Source: Bacteroidales bacterium (GTDB lineage Bacteria > Bacteroidota > Bacteroidia > Bacteroidales > Marinilabiliaceae). From it: a stretch of DNA of 49,744 nt. Position numbers and translations under genes: made by a program. Below the pieces are notes generated by a model. That model had not been told where the DNA came from, ran no database searches, and saw nothing but the letters and a program-made list of their open reading frames with translations. Below, piece by piece: positions 24,506 to 33,310 of the stretch; position 1 is the stretch's first letter, and the number at the start of each line of letters is the position of its first letter. The DNA lies in the NCBI GenBank assembly GCA_024401295.1, contig JAKSLG010000020.1:1-49744 (forward strand). The letters run 5' to 3'.

Positions 24506-24798
24506 CTTCTTGCTTGATCATGTCTTCCATCTTCTGTGCCGACAGAAGACGGAAGCGAGAAGAACTCGTCGCAGAGAGCTGTCTCGCTAAAAAATCGTCT
24601 CACTCAGCTACACGGCAAAAACTCGCTCCGCTCAGACATTCGCCGTGCTTTACGCTGATCTTACCGATTTTTTTTAACGCAAACAGCTCAAGGCGACTTT
24701 CATGGCTTCGTTGAAGCCATTTTTGAAGGTGAGTTTTTGCTTAAAGCATATTCATTGTTATATTTGCGCAAGGCTGGAGCCTACGCCGAATGGGGGGG
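24506..24798 (+). repeat. Dispersed intergenic repeat, copy 3 (promoter-ended)
   Basis: Almost base-for-base the same as 97-388: the first hairpin, the CACGGCAAA inverted pair, the terminator-like ATGGCTTC hairpin, the promoter and the GC-rich end module are all present. The few differences include TTCGCCGTGC for TTTGCCGTGC and CTTTACGC for CTTAACGC. Conservation across 24 kb of unrelated sequence shows a genuine family of elements. Confidence 0.85.
24736..24766 (+). promoter_or_regulatory. Bacteroidota promoter carried by repeat copy 3
   Basis: TTTG (24736-24739), 19-nt spacer, TATATTTG (24759-24766): identical to the promoter in copy 1. It reads toward the 52-aa ORF, the FISUMP lipoprotein and the peptidase gene. 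Confidence 0.75.
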
Positions 24799-24851
24799 AC
24801 ACCCTTGACAGAAATAACGGCACTCCCTTGATGTGCATATCAAAAATCACT

Positions 24852-24882
24852 TGGAGAAAAAACAAAAAAAATGTATCTTAGC
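24852..24882 (+). promoter_or_regulatory. Possible second promoter upstream of the small ORF
   Basis: TTGG (24852-24855), 19-nt spacer, TATCTTAG (24875-24882) resembles the consensus with one mismatch in each box. A start near 24890 would lie just before the ATG at 24908. Confidence 0.35.
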
Positions 24883-24907
24883 GTGTCTAATTCAATACTG
24901 TCCTAAA

Positions 24908-25066
24908 ATGGGGAAGGTGACAAAACGACCTGTTGGCGTGAAAACGTTTATGAATGCAGACAATCTGCCTACGACAGCCAAAGGCGCTTATCCTTTGTTG
25001 TTTAAGCACACTCTGCCTGGAAAGAATAAAACGACAAGTGAATATAAAATGAATATTAATTTATAA
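24908..25066 (+). CDS. Small ORF of unknown function, 52 aa
   Basis: ATG at 24908, product begins MGKVTKRPVGVKTFMNADN and contains LPTTAKGAYPLLFKHTLPG; basic, no signal peptide. The codons look coding-like (varied third positions, no poor-codon runs), and the stop lies 13 bp before the lipoprotein ATG. It may be a real small protein or a fragment of a larger lost gene. A longer version from a GTG at 24833 is less likely. Confidence 0.4.
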   Translation: MGKVTKRPVGVKTFMNADNLPTTAKGAYPLLFKHTLPGKNKTTSEYKMNINL

Positions 25067-25079
25067 ATTATATATAATC

Positions 25080-26546
25080 ATGAAAAAATTAACTAAGGTT
25101 TTAGCGTCTGCCATTGCAATGCTTTATATTCTGACCCCTGTAGGATGTAAGGAGGAATCTGAACCAAGTAATATTCCATCTATTCCAACTGAACTTAATT
25201 TGGAAGATGGTGCTGTTATAGAAGAAACAGAAATAACACTTTCGGCTTCGGGTAGTATTGTAGAAAATGAAAACTACAACCTGAGATATCGGATTTACTG
25301 TGGAACTTCAGTTGATAACATGCAAGAATTTAATGTGGATTCCGAAATAGAATTACAGCCATATACTCAGTATTTTTGGTGTGCAAAGGGAGTAGCGTGG
25401 TCCGGAGACGTAAAAGAGTATTCCGAAGCATCTGATATACGCACATTCTATTGTGTTCCGCCAGTTGAAGTCGAAACTGACAATGGAGATGGTAATTGGG
25501 CTGCTGTTGTCAGATTTAAGGGTTTGAAGGATGTAATCAAAAAGGGAAAGGTTGCAATTACCCCAGACAAGAAAGGATATCCATATCAAGCAGAACTAGA
25601 GTTGGCGGAAGGGCAGGATTCGTGCTATCTACAACTTGGTAATTCACATAATCCTACTAATGCTGCATATACACATTGGTGGGATGACGAAAAGAATATT
25701 TTCTACGAGCCAATAATATATGATTTTGATATATCACTGGATTTAAAGGTAGGCGATAAGATTTTTACTGTTACCAACAAGGCGAGAGAGATTATTCTGG
25801 ATAAAAGTTCGTGTGCCCGAGATATTGACTTTAATGTTTATCGATTGATAAAGATAGGTAATCAGACATGGATGGCTGAAGATTTTAGAGCGAAAAGTGT
25901 TGTTTATAATGGAAAGACATATTCGTTAGATGACATTGATTATTGGGATAAAAAGTACACACCTTATAGGATAGTAACTTTAAATTCAGGTGCTCAAGGT
26001 GTTATATATTTTTATAAACCTTATTTTAGTAGTTCTTCAAAGTTTGGTGATGGAACAGGAATTGATGCAAGATATATAATGGAAGGCGCTGTTCCCAAAG
26101 GTTTTCATATTCCTACATTTGAGGACTGGGCTGAGTTAGAGTCGTTTTATGGAGTGTCTAATCCTGAGCTATTATATGATACTGATATTTATCCATATGA
26201 CTATATGAATCCTTATAAACATGATTATTATTTAAGAATTGGTTTGTATGATGATTTTGTCGGAAATGAAACAAATATTCGTGCTAAGATGTCTTTGAAT
26301 AATGACGATTGGATCGGATTAGATGAGGAGGATAAAGAATACGAGGGTTATCAATCCCTATTTAATGCAAAACCTTTTGTGGGTGAAGGGTATGGATGTA
26401 CATATATGACAAAGGTATCCGATGAGGACTACTATTCTTTTGTCGTTTTGTCATCGTATAGCAAAGGCATTGCAAATCCTTATGGCAAATTAAGTTATTT
26501 GGATACTCAAACGACTTATACTTCCATAAGATTGATTAAAGATTAA
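25080..26546 (+). CDS. FISUMP-domain surface lipoprotein
   Basis: 488 aa. A lipoprotein signal peptide with lipobox TPVGC (Cys23), followed by Glu/Ser residues. Residues about 35-130 look like a fibronectin-type or Ig-like module (LNLEDGAVIEETEITLSASG, QYFWCAKGVAW). The second half has the Fibrobacter-succinogenes-major-paralogous (FISUMP) pattern: IKIGNQTWMAEDFRAK, then VPKGFHIPTFEDWAELESF, and a C-terminal SIRLIKD in place of the usual VRCIKD. These lipoproteins are usually outer-membrane and their function is not established. The gene is AT-rich and lies downstream of the repeat-borne promoter. Confidence 0.88.
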   Translation: MKKLTKVLASAIAMLYILTPVGCKEESEPSNIPSIPTELNLEDGAVIEETEITLSASGSIVENENYNLRYRIYCGTSVDNMQEFNVDSEIELQPYTQYFWCAKGVAWSGDVKEYSEASDIRTFYCVPPVEVETDNGDGNWAAVVRFKGLKDVIKKGKVAITPDKKGYPYQAELELAEGQDSCYLQLGNSHNPTNAAYTHWWDDEKNIFYEPIIYDFDISLDLKVGDKIFTVTNKAREIILDKSSCARDIDFNVYRLIKIGNQTWMAEDFRAKSVVYNGKTYSLDDIDYWDKKYTPYRIVTLNSGAQGVIYFYKPYFSSSSKFGDGTGIDARYIMEGAVPKGFHIPTFEDWAELESFYGVSNPELLYDTDIYPYDYMNPYKHDYYLRIGLYDDFVGNETNIRAKMSLNNDDWIGLDEEDKEYEGYQSLFNAKPFVGEGYGCTYMTKVSDEDYYSFVVLSSYSKGIANPYGKLSYLDTQTTYTSIRLIKD

Positions 26547-26576
26547 AGTAAAAGATAAAAGATTAACTGTTGTATT

Positions 26577-27608
26577 ATGTCAAGATTGCTACTTATATTG
26601 TTTTCTATGATATCTCTGCATGTATTTGCACGAGAAGAGGATCTTGATGTAAAAAAAAATGCTATCGGTTCTACGACGAGCTTTATAAAATCAACGTCTA
26701 AAAAAAGTGCCCCTAAACTAAAATTCCCATTCGAGCAATTGGTCTTGTTTGATAACGGAGGACACAACGGAGGTATGGAGTTTCCAGGAATGGTGAATTT
26801 AGGTATTATACGTGTGGAATCCAATGCTGCCAATTATGTAGTTCAACATGAGCTTGGACATGAATATGCACCATTCCTTGCTGGATTCAATCAAGCCAAG
26901 CAGGCATTTATGGATGAGGGATTTGCATCATTCATACCATATTTGACAAAAGAATTGGATGAGCTCAGAAAAGAACGCAAATATATTTCATTGTGTTGGA
27001 TGGACTGGGGCGAGGCAAGAGGAGTGTTGTCGGATTTCACATCGTACCCTGAATACCCATTATTCAAAGAGTCGAACAAATACACAGACTTCTTTGATTA
27101 TCAATACATAAGCTATAACAAATCATTCGTTGCGATGGCTATGCTGAGGGAAGTTCTAGGGAAAGAGAGCATGGATAAGTTGATACATGATTTCTTTGAT
27201 GCGTGGGCGTACAAGCATCCAAAGGCAGAAGATTTTCTGAATGCAGCACGAACGGCATACGGCGATGATTTAGAGTGGTTTATTCAACCTTGGTTCTATA
27301 GTGAGAAGAAGCCAGACCTTTCGATGAGAAGGAGTGAAACTAAGTCGAATACTGTAGAGGTGATCAATGAAGGTGGTGTTCCTGTGCCGATTCAACTTAT
27401 TGTATGCAATAAAGAGGATGAAGACGATTGTGGTTTTAAAGTGAAGAATGGGCAGTACTTTTACTTGGGCCCAGAGGTATGGAGAGGGAAAACAACTGTT
27501 GAGATAGAATACAAACCGATGTCATCTTCATACGCGATTGTGTTAGGCAGTGACGATGTGCCGGATAAGAAACGTGATGCAATAATAACGGTAGATGGAG
27601 CAGAGTAA
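26577..27608 (+). CDS. Secreted minimal M1-like (gluzincin) metallopeptidase
   Basis: 343 aa with a signal peptide (cleaved near residue 18). The zinc site is HELGH (91-95) followed after exactly 18 residues by Glu114 in MDEGFASF, the HExxH-X18-E signature of family M1. GGMEFPG (65-71) matches the M1 GxMEN exopeptidase motif region, and Tyr180 in ISYNKSF fits the transition-state tyrosine. M1 enzymes normally carry a 200-residue beta-saddle before this core; here only 45 residues precede the GGMEFPG motif, so it is a stripped-down form. The C-terminal 80 residues are beta-rich. It follows the FISUMP lipoprotein by 30 bp. Catalytic residues are intact, so activity is plausible. Confidence 0.8.
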   Translation: MSRLLLILFSMISLHVFAREEDLDVKKNAIGSTTSFIKSTSKKSAPKLKFPFEQLVLFDNGGHNGGMEFPGMVNLGIIRVESNAANYVVQHELGHEYAPFLAGFNQAKQAFMDEGFASFIPYLTKELDELRKERKYISLCWMDWGEARGVLSDFTSYPEYPLFKESNKYTDFFDYQYISYNKSFVAMAMLREVLGKESMDKLIHDFFDAWAYKHPKAEDFLNAARTAYGDDLEWFIQPWFYSEKKPDLSMRRSETKSNTVEVINEGGVPVPIQLIVCNKEDEDDCGFKVKNGQYFYLGPEVWRGKTTVEIEYKPMSSSYAIVLGSDDVPDKKRDAIITVDGAE

Positions 27609-27658
27609 GATATCGAAAAACTTTGATTTGAGACGTATACTGATTATATGTAAAAAGC

Positions 27659-27695
27659 AAGTGGCATCGAGCATTAAAAGCCCGATGCCACTTTT
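27659..27695. terminator. Terminator between the peptidase and aspS (convergent)
   Basis: An 11-bp perfect stem AAGTGGCATCG (27659-27669) / CGATGCCACTT (27683-27693) followed by TTTT on the plus strand and by TGCTTTTTAC on the minus strand. It can serve both convergent transcripts. Confidence 0.85.
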
Positions 27696-27723
27696 GTTAT
27701 TGGTTTCAGTCCGAAAACTTACT

Positions 27724-29478
27724 TTATGCCAAAGGACGAATGTCGATGCTGAGTTCGTCAAGCTGCTTCTGGTCAACCTCGCCTGGAGCGCCGAGCATTA
27801 CGTCGCGACCCTGGTTGTTCTTAGGGAATGCGATGCAGTCGCGGATAGAGTCGAGGCCTGCGAAGAGGCTTACGAAACGGTCGAGACCATAAGCAAGACC
27901 GCCATGAGGTGGCGCACCGAACTTGAATGCGTTCATCAAGAAGCCGAACTTTGTCTGTGCCTGTTCAGGAGTGAAGCCGAGAATCTCAAATATCTTCTGC
28001 TGAAGCTTGGCATCGTGGATACGGATTGAACCACCGCCTACTTCAACACCGTTGATGACCATGTCGTATGCATTTGCGCGTACGCTTGCTGGATCTGTGT
28101 CGAGCAATGGAATATCTTCTGGCTTTGGCGATGTGAACGGATGGTGCATTGCCATGAGGCGCTGCTCCTCGTCGCTCCACTCGTACATAGGGAAGTCGAT
28201 AACCCAGAGGCAAGAGAACTTGCTCTTGTCGCGAAGACCGAGCTGGCTACCCATTTCGAGACGGAGTTCGCAAAGCTGCTTGCGAGTCTTCATTGCGTCC
28301 TCGCCGCTGAGGATGAGGATAAGATCGCCAGGCTCTGCGTTGAAGGCAGCCTTCATCTGCTGAAGAACCTCCTGTGTGTAGAACTTGTCGACGCTCGACT
28401 TGACTGTACCATCTGCCTCAACACGAGCGTAAACCATACCCTTGGCGCCAATCTGAGGACGCTTAACAAACTCTGTAAGAGCATCGAGCTGCTTACGAGT
28501 ATATGTTGCAGCACCCTTAGCGCAGATACCGCCGACATAAGCCGCATTGTCGAATACAGAGAAACCGTAGCCCTTCATGATGTCCATGAGTTCAACGAAC
28601 TTCATCTCGAAGCGGGTATCAGGCTTATCAGAGCCGTAATACTTCATGGCATCTGCCCATGTCATGCGTGGGAGGGTTGGTATGTCGATATTGAGGATAG
28701 TCTTGAAGAGATGACGGCTCATGCCCTCGAACATCTGGAGGATGTCCTCCTGCTCTACGAATGACATCTCGCAGTCGATCTGTGTGAACTCCGGCTGACG
28801 GTCGGCACGAAGGTCCTCGTCGCGGAAACACTTAACGATCTGGAAGTAACGGTCGAAGCCTGATACCATGAGAAGCTGCTTCAATGTCTGAGGGCTCTGT
28901 GGCAAAGCGTAGAACTGACCTGGGTTCATACGGCTTGGAACAACGAAGTCGCGAGCACCCTCTGGAGTTGAGTTCACGAGGATAGGAGTCTCAACTTCGA
29001 GGAATCCCTGTTCATCGAGATAGCGGCGTACCTCAAATGCAAACTTGTGGCGGAGCTCAAGGTTCTTACGAACCACCTCACGGCGCAAGTCGAGGTAGCG
29101 GTATTTCATGCGGATGTCATCGCCACCGTCAGAGTTCTCCTCGATGGTGAATGGTGGTGTGAGCGACTCGTTGAGGATGTTGAGTGTGTTGACTTCGATC
29201 TCGATATCGCCAGTGTCCATCTTAGAGTTCTTGCTTGCGCGTTCAGTAACCTTGCCGGTGATCTGAAGCACAAACTCACGTCCGAGGTGGTTAGCCTTCT
29301 CTGCCAATTCTGCATTTATCTCGTCAGTAAAAACGAGCTGAGTGATGCCATAGCGGTCGCGGAGATCGACAAATGTCATGCCACCCATCTTACGTGTGCG
29401 CTGTACCCAGCCTGCGAGAGTAACTGTCTCGCCAACATTGCTGATGCGGAGTTCGCCGCATGTGTGAGTTCTATACAT
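27724..29478 (-). CDS. aspS: Aspartate--tRNA ligase
   Basis: Class II synthetase that charges tRNA-Asp. With the ATG at 29478 the product is 584 aa, normal for the bacterial type. It has the N-terminal OB-fold anticodon domain ([20 protein letters not shown]), motif 2 ([18 protein letters not shown]), the bacterial GAD insertion in the middle and motif 3 ([10 protein letters not shown]). The upstream 15 codons of the longer frame are leader sequence overlapping the promoter, so the shorter start is used. Confidence 0.97.
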   Translation of the reverse strand: MYRTHTCGELRISNVGETVTLAGWVQRTRKMGGMTFVDLRDRYGITQLVFTDEINAELAEKANHLGREFVLQITGKVTERASKNSKMDTGDIEIEVNTLNILNESLTPPFTIEENSDGGDDIRMKYRYLDLRREVVRKNLELRHKFAFEVRRYLDEQGFLEVETPILVNSTPEGARDFVVPSRMNPGQFYALPQSPQTLKQLLMVSGFDRYFQIVKCFRDEDLRADRQPEFTQIDCEMSFVEQEDILQMFEGMSRHLFKTILNIDIPTLPRMTWADAMKYYGSDKPDTRFEMKFVELMDIMKGYGFSVFDNAAYVGGICAKGAATYTRKQLDALTEFVKRPQIGAKGMVYARVEADGTVKSSVDKFYTQEVLQQMKAAFNAEPGDLILILSGEDAMKTRKQLCELRLEMGSQLGLRDKSKFSCLWVIDFPMYEWSDEEQRLMAMHHPFTSPKPEDIPLLDTDPASVRANAYDMVINGVEVGGGSIRIHDAKLQQKIFEILGFTPEQAQTKFGFLMNAFKFGAPPHGGLAYGLDRFVSLFAGLDSIRDCIAFPKNNQGRDVMLGAPGEVDQKQLDELSIDIRPLA

Positions 29479-29520
29479 GATTAATATGCTGTTTTTTCTT
29501 TTATCATGAGTTTCAAGTCG

Positions 29521-29528
29521 CAAAGATA
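29521..29528 (-). promoter_or_regulatory. aspS promoter -7 element
   Basis: TATCTTTG on the minus strand, a full consensus match, 43 nt upstream of the aspS start. The -33 region is poor. Confidence 0.6.
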
Positions 29529-29592
29529 CTATTCTAAATCCAAAGAGCGTAAAAAATAAGAGACAGTCTCGATTTTTTTCGATATATTTTTG

Positions 29593-29625
29593 TTGCAGGA
29601 AATTCGAAACAGCTTCTTAACTTTG
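29593..29625 (+). promoter_or_regulatory. tsaE promoter
   Basis: TAACTTTG (29618-29625) is an exact -7 match; TTG at 29593-29595 gives a 22-nt spacer, slightly long. Start of transcription near 29632, about 15 nt before the ATG. Confidence 0.55.
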
Positions 29626-29646
29626 CACATCGAAACAGACATCAAA

Positions 29647-30063
29647 ATGCAAACATTCACAGCACATACAGCCGACGAACTGAAAAACGTCGCTCCAAAG
29701 ATAATTGAGGCATTCGGCGACCGACGTATCATTGCCTTTGATGCACCAATGGGTGCAGGCAAGACTACGCTCATCAAAGCGCTATGCGAGGAGATGGGAA
29801 GCAACAGCATCGTCAACAGTCCGACTTTTGCCATTGTCAATGACTATGAGCTGCCCGACGGCAATTCCGTCTATCATTTCGACCTCTACCGCCTCAAGAA
29901 CATCGGCGAAGCCATCGATATGGGATGTGAAGACTATTTCTATTCGGGATGTTTCTGCTTTGTTGAATGGCCAGAGGTTGCAGATGCAATTCTTCCAGCA
30001 GACACGGTTCGCCTGACCATTTCAGTTGCCGACGACGGCACACGAACAATCTGCATCGAATAA
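29647..30063 (+). CDS. tsaE: tRNA threonylcarbamoyladenosine biosynthesis ATPase TsaE
   Basis: TsaE hydrolyses ATP to reset the TsaD/TsaB complex that makes t6A37 in ANN-decoding tRNAs. The 138-aa product has Walker A APMGAGKTT (33-41), the SPTF motif (58-61) after VN, HFDLYRL (77-83) and VEWPE, all diagnostic. The ATG at 29647 sits directly behind the promoter; the extra 19 codons upstream overlap it and are not used. It is alone on the plus strand between divergent aspS and convergent dxs. Confidence 0.95.
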   Translation: MQTFTAHTADELKNVAPKIIEAFGDRRIIAFDAPMGAGKTTLIKALCEEMGSNSIVNSPTFAIVNDYELPDGNSVYHFDLYRLKNIGEAIDMGCEDYFYSGCFCFVEWPEVADAILPADTVRLTISVADDGTRTICIE

Positions 30064-30090
30064 AGTCCTTTTCACCAAATAACAACAGAC

Positions 30091-30123
30091 AAAAAAAGCA
30101 ATCATTCAGTCTGAACGATTGCT
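30091..30123 (-). terminator. dxs terminator
   Basis: On the minus strand AGCAATCGTTCAG pairs with CTGAATGATTGCT (30097-30123, one G-U pair), followed by seven U's. It ends the dxs transcript 23 bp after its stop and may also slow the convergent tsaE transcript. Confidence 0.85.
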
Positions 30124-30145
30124 ATGATAGGGAAAATCTCTGTTT

Positions 30146-32023
30146 TCAGAAACGGGAACGGAGAGCTTTCTCGATGCCCTCTTCGTCCATGCCACATTCG
30201 GCATGAAGCTCATCAACACTTCCGTGTTCTATGAAGCGGTCCGGAATGCCAAGAGTCGTGATCTTGCATCTGTGGCCATGGGCATTGGCATATTCAACGA
30301 TTGCCGATCCGAAGCCGCCGGCTATGCATCCATCTTCGAGCGTCACGATGCTGTCATATCCAGCCAAGACCTTGTCGAGCACATTGGTATCGAGAGGCTT
30401 TGCAAAGCGCATGTCGTAGTGCGCGATGTGGATATTCTCATCTGCAAGACGTCTGACGACCTTCTGCGCCTTGACGCCAAGCGGGCCGAGAGTCAGAATG
30501 GCGGCGTCGTTGCCTTCGCTGATGCAGCGGGCCTTGCCCTTTTCAATCTGTGTCATAGGCGTCTGCCACTCAATCATCGAGCCACGTCCGCGTGGATAGC
30601 GGATGATGAACGGTCCCTGGTCCGGCAATTGGGCGGTGAACATCATGTTGCGCAGCTCAGACTCGTCCATCGGCGATGCGATCGTCAGATTAGGTATAGG
30701 TCGGAGCATGGCGATATCGAAGACGCCGTGGTGTGTCGGACCGTCGGCACCAACGATGCCCGCGCGGTCGAAGCAGAAGACGACATTGAGCTTCTGGAGC
30801 GCCACGTCGTGTATAACCTGGTCGAATGCACGCTGTGCAAACGAAGAATAGATATTGCAGAAAGGAATATAACCGCTGATTGCCAATCCGCCAGAGAATG
30901 TGACGGCATGCGATTCGGCAATGCCAACGTCGAATGTCCTGTCGGGCATCTCCTTCATCATGATATTGAGGCTGCAGCCCGATGGCATGGCAGGCGTGAT
31001 GCCCAGAATCTTCGGATTCTTGCGTGCCAATTCGAGAATCGTATGTCCGAACACGTCCTGGAATTTAGGCGGTTGCGGCTTGTCGTTAGGCTTGTCAAGC
31101 GAGACGCCTGTCGTGACGTCAAATCGTCCGCCGACAGCATGCCATTTGGTCTGATTCTCCTCGGCAGCCTTGAAGCCCTTGCCCTTCGTTGTGATGACGT
31201 GGAGCATCTTAGGACCACGAATCTTCTTGATGTCCTGCAAGATGCGAACAAGATAGATAACATTATGGCCATCGGCCGGACCGAAATATCGAATGTTGAG
31301 ACCTTCAAACATATTTGTCTGTCGCGTGAGCATCTTCTTGACCGCGTTGGTGAAGCGGATGAAGATGTTACGCTTTGCCTTGCTGTTGCCAAGCGCCCTG
31401 CTGACCTTCGAGCGAAGCCTGTTATAGGCCTTAGACGTCGAAATATCAAGCAGATACTGGCTCATACCACCGGTGACATTGTCAATCGCCATGTTGTTAT
31501 CGTTGAGGATGACAAGCATGTTGTGGTTTGCGGCAGCCATGTTGTTAAGCGCCTCGAAGGCCATGCCGCCCGTCAGAGCTCCATCGCCGATGACAGCCAC
31601 GATGTTGCGGTCTTTCTCGCCGCTCAGGTGCGATGCAATGGCCATTCCCAGACCTGCCGAAATCGACGTCGAAGCATGACCGACACCGAATGCATCATAT
31701 TCGCTCTCGAAAATATTAGGGAAACCACTCAAGCCGCCATGCTTGCGATTTGTATCGAAACGATCGCGACGACCTGTCAGAATCTTATGGCCATAAGCCT
31801 GATGGCCAACGTCCCAAATGAGCTTGTCGTAAGGCGTATCGAACACGTAATGTATTGCAACAGTGAGTTCTACAACGCCAAGAGCCGCAGCAAAATGCCC
31901 CGGATTATGCGAAAGCGATTCGATGATAAACTTGCGCAATTCGTCACATACGACTGGCAATTTATCAATCGGAACCTTCTTCAGATCCTCCGGACTATTT
32001 ATGCTATTGAGCAGTTCAAACAT
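30146..32023 (-). CDS. dxs: 1-deoxy-D-xylulose-5-phosphate synthase
   Basis: First enzyme of the non-mevalonate isoprenoid pathway, joining pyruvate and glyceraldehyde 3-phosphate with thiamine diphosphate. The start at 32023 ([17 protein letters not shown]) gives 625 aa, normal for Dxs. Motifs: [15 protein letters not shown] (substrate and TPP His), [16 protein letters not shown] (TPP/Mg, GDG...NN), the LNDNNMAID loop, and the transketolase-like domain with [16 protein letters not shown]. The longer frame upstream would cross the promoter and is not used. Confidence 0.97.
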   Translation of the reverse strand: MFELLNSINSPEDLKKVPIDKLPVVCDELRKFIIESLSHNPGHFAAALGVVELTVAIHYVFDTPYDKLIWDVGHQAYGHKILTGRRDRFDTNRKHGGLSGFPNIFESEYDAFGVGHASTSISAGLGMAIASHLSGEKDRNIVAVIGDGALTGGMAFEALNNMAAANHNMLVILNDNNMAIDNVTGGMSQYLLDISTSKAYNRLRSKVSRALGNSKAKRNIFIRFTNAVKKMLTRQTNMFEGLNIRYFGPADGHNVIYLVRILQDIKKIRGPKMLHVITTKGKGFKAAEENQTKWHAVGGRFDVTTGVSLDKPNDKPQPPKFQDVFGHTILELARKNPKILGITPAMPSGCSLNIMMKEMPDRTFDVGIAESHAVTFSGGLAISGYIPFCNIYSSFAQRAFDQVIHDVALQKLNVVFCFDRAGIVGADGPTHHGVFDIAMLRPIPNLTIASPMDESELRNMMFTAQLPDQGPFIIRYPRGRGSMIEWQTPMTQIEKGKARCISEGNDAAILTLGPLGVKAQKVVRRLADENIHIAHYDMRFAKPLDTNVLDKVLAGYDSIVTLEDGCIAGGFGSAIVEYANAHGHRCKITTLGIPDRFIEHGSVDELHAECGMDEEGIEKALRSRF

Positions 32024-32055
32024 CGTTTGTAGTCGGCTTTTTGTTAAATGGCGTG

Positions 32056-32063
32056 CAAAGATA
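32056..32063 (-). promoter_or_regulatory. dxs promoter -7 element
   Basis: TATCTTTG on the minus strand, 33 nt upstream of the dxs start. It lies only 12 bp from the -7 element of the divergent gene (32076-32083). Confidence 0.6.
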
Positions 32064-32075
32064 CAGAAAAATAAA

Positions 32076-32083
32076 TATCTTTG
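32076..32083 (+). promoter_or_regulatory. -7 element for the OmpA-family lipoprotein gene
   Basis: TATCTTTG on the plus strand, 25 nt before the ATG at 32108. The expected polymerase footprint covers the dxs -7 element, so the two promoters should compete. Confidence 0.55.
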
Positions 32084-32107
32084 CCCAAAAAATAAGAACT
32101 GAACAAA

Positions 32108-33217
32108 ATGACACAACGATCATTGATTGCTATTGCTGTTTCTGCGCTCCTCACAGTTGCATGCGTACCAGCAAGGCGTTATCACGATGCCGAGAAGTCG
32201 GTTGAGTATTACAGAGTCAAAAGCGACGAATGTGCAGTCGAAACCGATCTGCTCAAAAAACGCATCAAGCAACTCGAAAGCGATATTGCTCAGTATGAGG
32301 CAGATAAGCATGCCCTTGAGCAGGACACCACACTCTACGGAATGAAAAACCGCACGCTTAAGAGTCAGCTCGCAACACTTGAAAATGACCTCAAAGCACT
32401 TGCTGCACGCAATGGTGACAGCCCTGAATACAAGGCTCTCATGAAGCATTTGCTCCAGATGCAGGACAACCTCGTTGACAGCGAAGACAAGCGACTCGAC
32501 ACCGAACGTGCAATCGAATTGCAGAAGAAAGCACTCGCCGATGCCGAAGACGCACTCGCAGAGAGCGAAGAAAACCTGCTTCGCAGCGAACAGATGATAC
32601 AGGACAAGGATGCAGAGCTCCGCAACAAGAACCAACAGATTGCTGATCAGAATGCCGAGCTCAAGAATGCCATGAACGAGATTGAAGAGCAGGCTGCCCG
32701 TCTGCGCGAACTCGAGGCAGCACTCGCTGCCAAGGACAAGGCAATGGCAGAGCTTCGCAACACAATTGCAAATGCGCTCACAGACTTCAGCAGCGACGAC
32801 CTCACAGTCACACATCGCAACGGACGTGTCTATGTGTCTCTCGAAGAGAAGCTCCTCTTTGAATCGGGCAAATACGACGTCAACGCAAACGGCGCAACAG
32901 CACTCCGCAAGATTGCTTCCGTACTGGCATCGCACAAGGAACTCAGCATCGTTGTTGAGGGTCATACCGACAATGTTCCATATCACGGACAGGTCATACT
33001 CGACAACTGGGACCTCTCTGTAAAGCGTGCGACATCGGTGCTCCGCATACTCATTGAGAACGGACAAATCGACAAGAGCCACATCGAGGCAACAGGACGT
33101 GCCGACACGATGCCTATCGACACCAACAACTCTGCCGAGGCACGAAAGAAGAACCGCCGCACAGAGATTATCCTTGCGCCAAACATGGATCAAATCATCG
33201 ATTACCTGAAGATCTGA
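32108..33217 (+). CDS. OmpA-family lipoprotein with long coiled coil
   Basis: 369 aa. A lipoprotein signal (lipobox LTVAC, Cys19), a long coiled coil (about 30-220, Leu/Ala/Glu/Lys heptads) and an OmpA-like peptidoglycan-binding domain (about 230-369, with [12 protein letters not shown] and [12 protein letters not shown]). It should be tethered to the outer membrane and bind peptidoglycan through the conserved Asp and Arg, spanning the periplasm by the coiled coil. This is a common Bacteroidota envelope protein. It is followed by a good terminator. Confidence 0.9.
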   Translation: MTQRSLIAIAVSALLTVACVPARRYHDAEKSVEYYRVKSDECAVETDLLKKRIKQLESDIAQYEADKHALEQDTTLYGMKNRTLKSQLATLENDLKALAARNGDSPEYKALMKHLLQMQDNLVDSEDKRLDTERAIELQKKALADAEDALAESEENLLRSEQMIQDKDAELRNKNQQIADQNAELKNAMNEIEEQAARLRELEAALAAKDKAMAELRNTIANALTDFSSDDLTVTHRNGRVYVSLEEKLLFESGKYDVNANGATALRKIASVLASHKELSIVVEGHTDNVPYHGQVILDNWDLSVKRATSVLRILIENGQIDKSHIEATGRADTMPIDTNNSAEARKKNRRTEIILAPNMDQIIDYLKI

Positions 33218-33240
33218 TAACAGAATCTGTCAGACGACAT

Positions 33241-33273
33241 AGCGCTTGCGGGTCATATCGCAGGCGCTTTTTT
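33241..33273 (+). terminator. Terminator of the OmpA-family gene
   Basis: AGCGCTTGCG (33241-33250) pairs with CGCAGGCGCT (33259-33268, one G-U pair), loop of 8, followed by seven T's in total. It sits 24 bp after the stop and just before the restriction-modification genes, marking their left boundary. Confidence 0.88.
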
Positions 33274-33310
33274 GTTTTAGGTGGGAGAAAGAGATTGGCA
33301 CATAGCCAAT

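Noticed and set aside
30203-32032. 609-codon open frame on the plus strand over dxs
   Set aside because: Antisense to an unmistakable dxs; the translation is rich in Arg, Cys and His with no domain.
32120-33193. 357-codon minus-strand frame over the OmpA-family gene
   Set aside because: Cys/Leu-rich antisense shadow of a coiled-coil gene; no family match.
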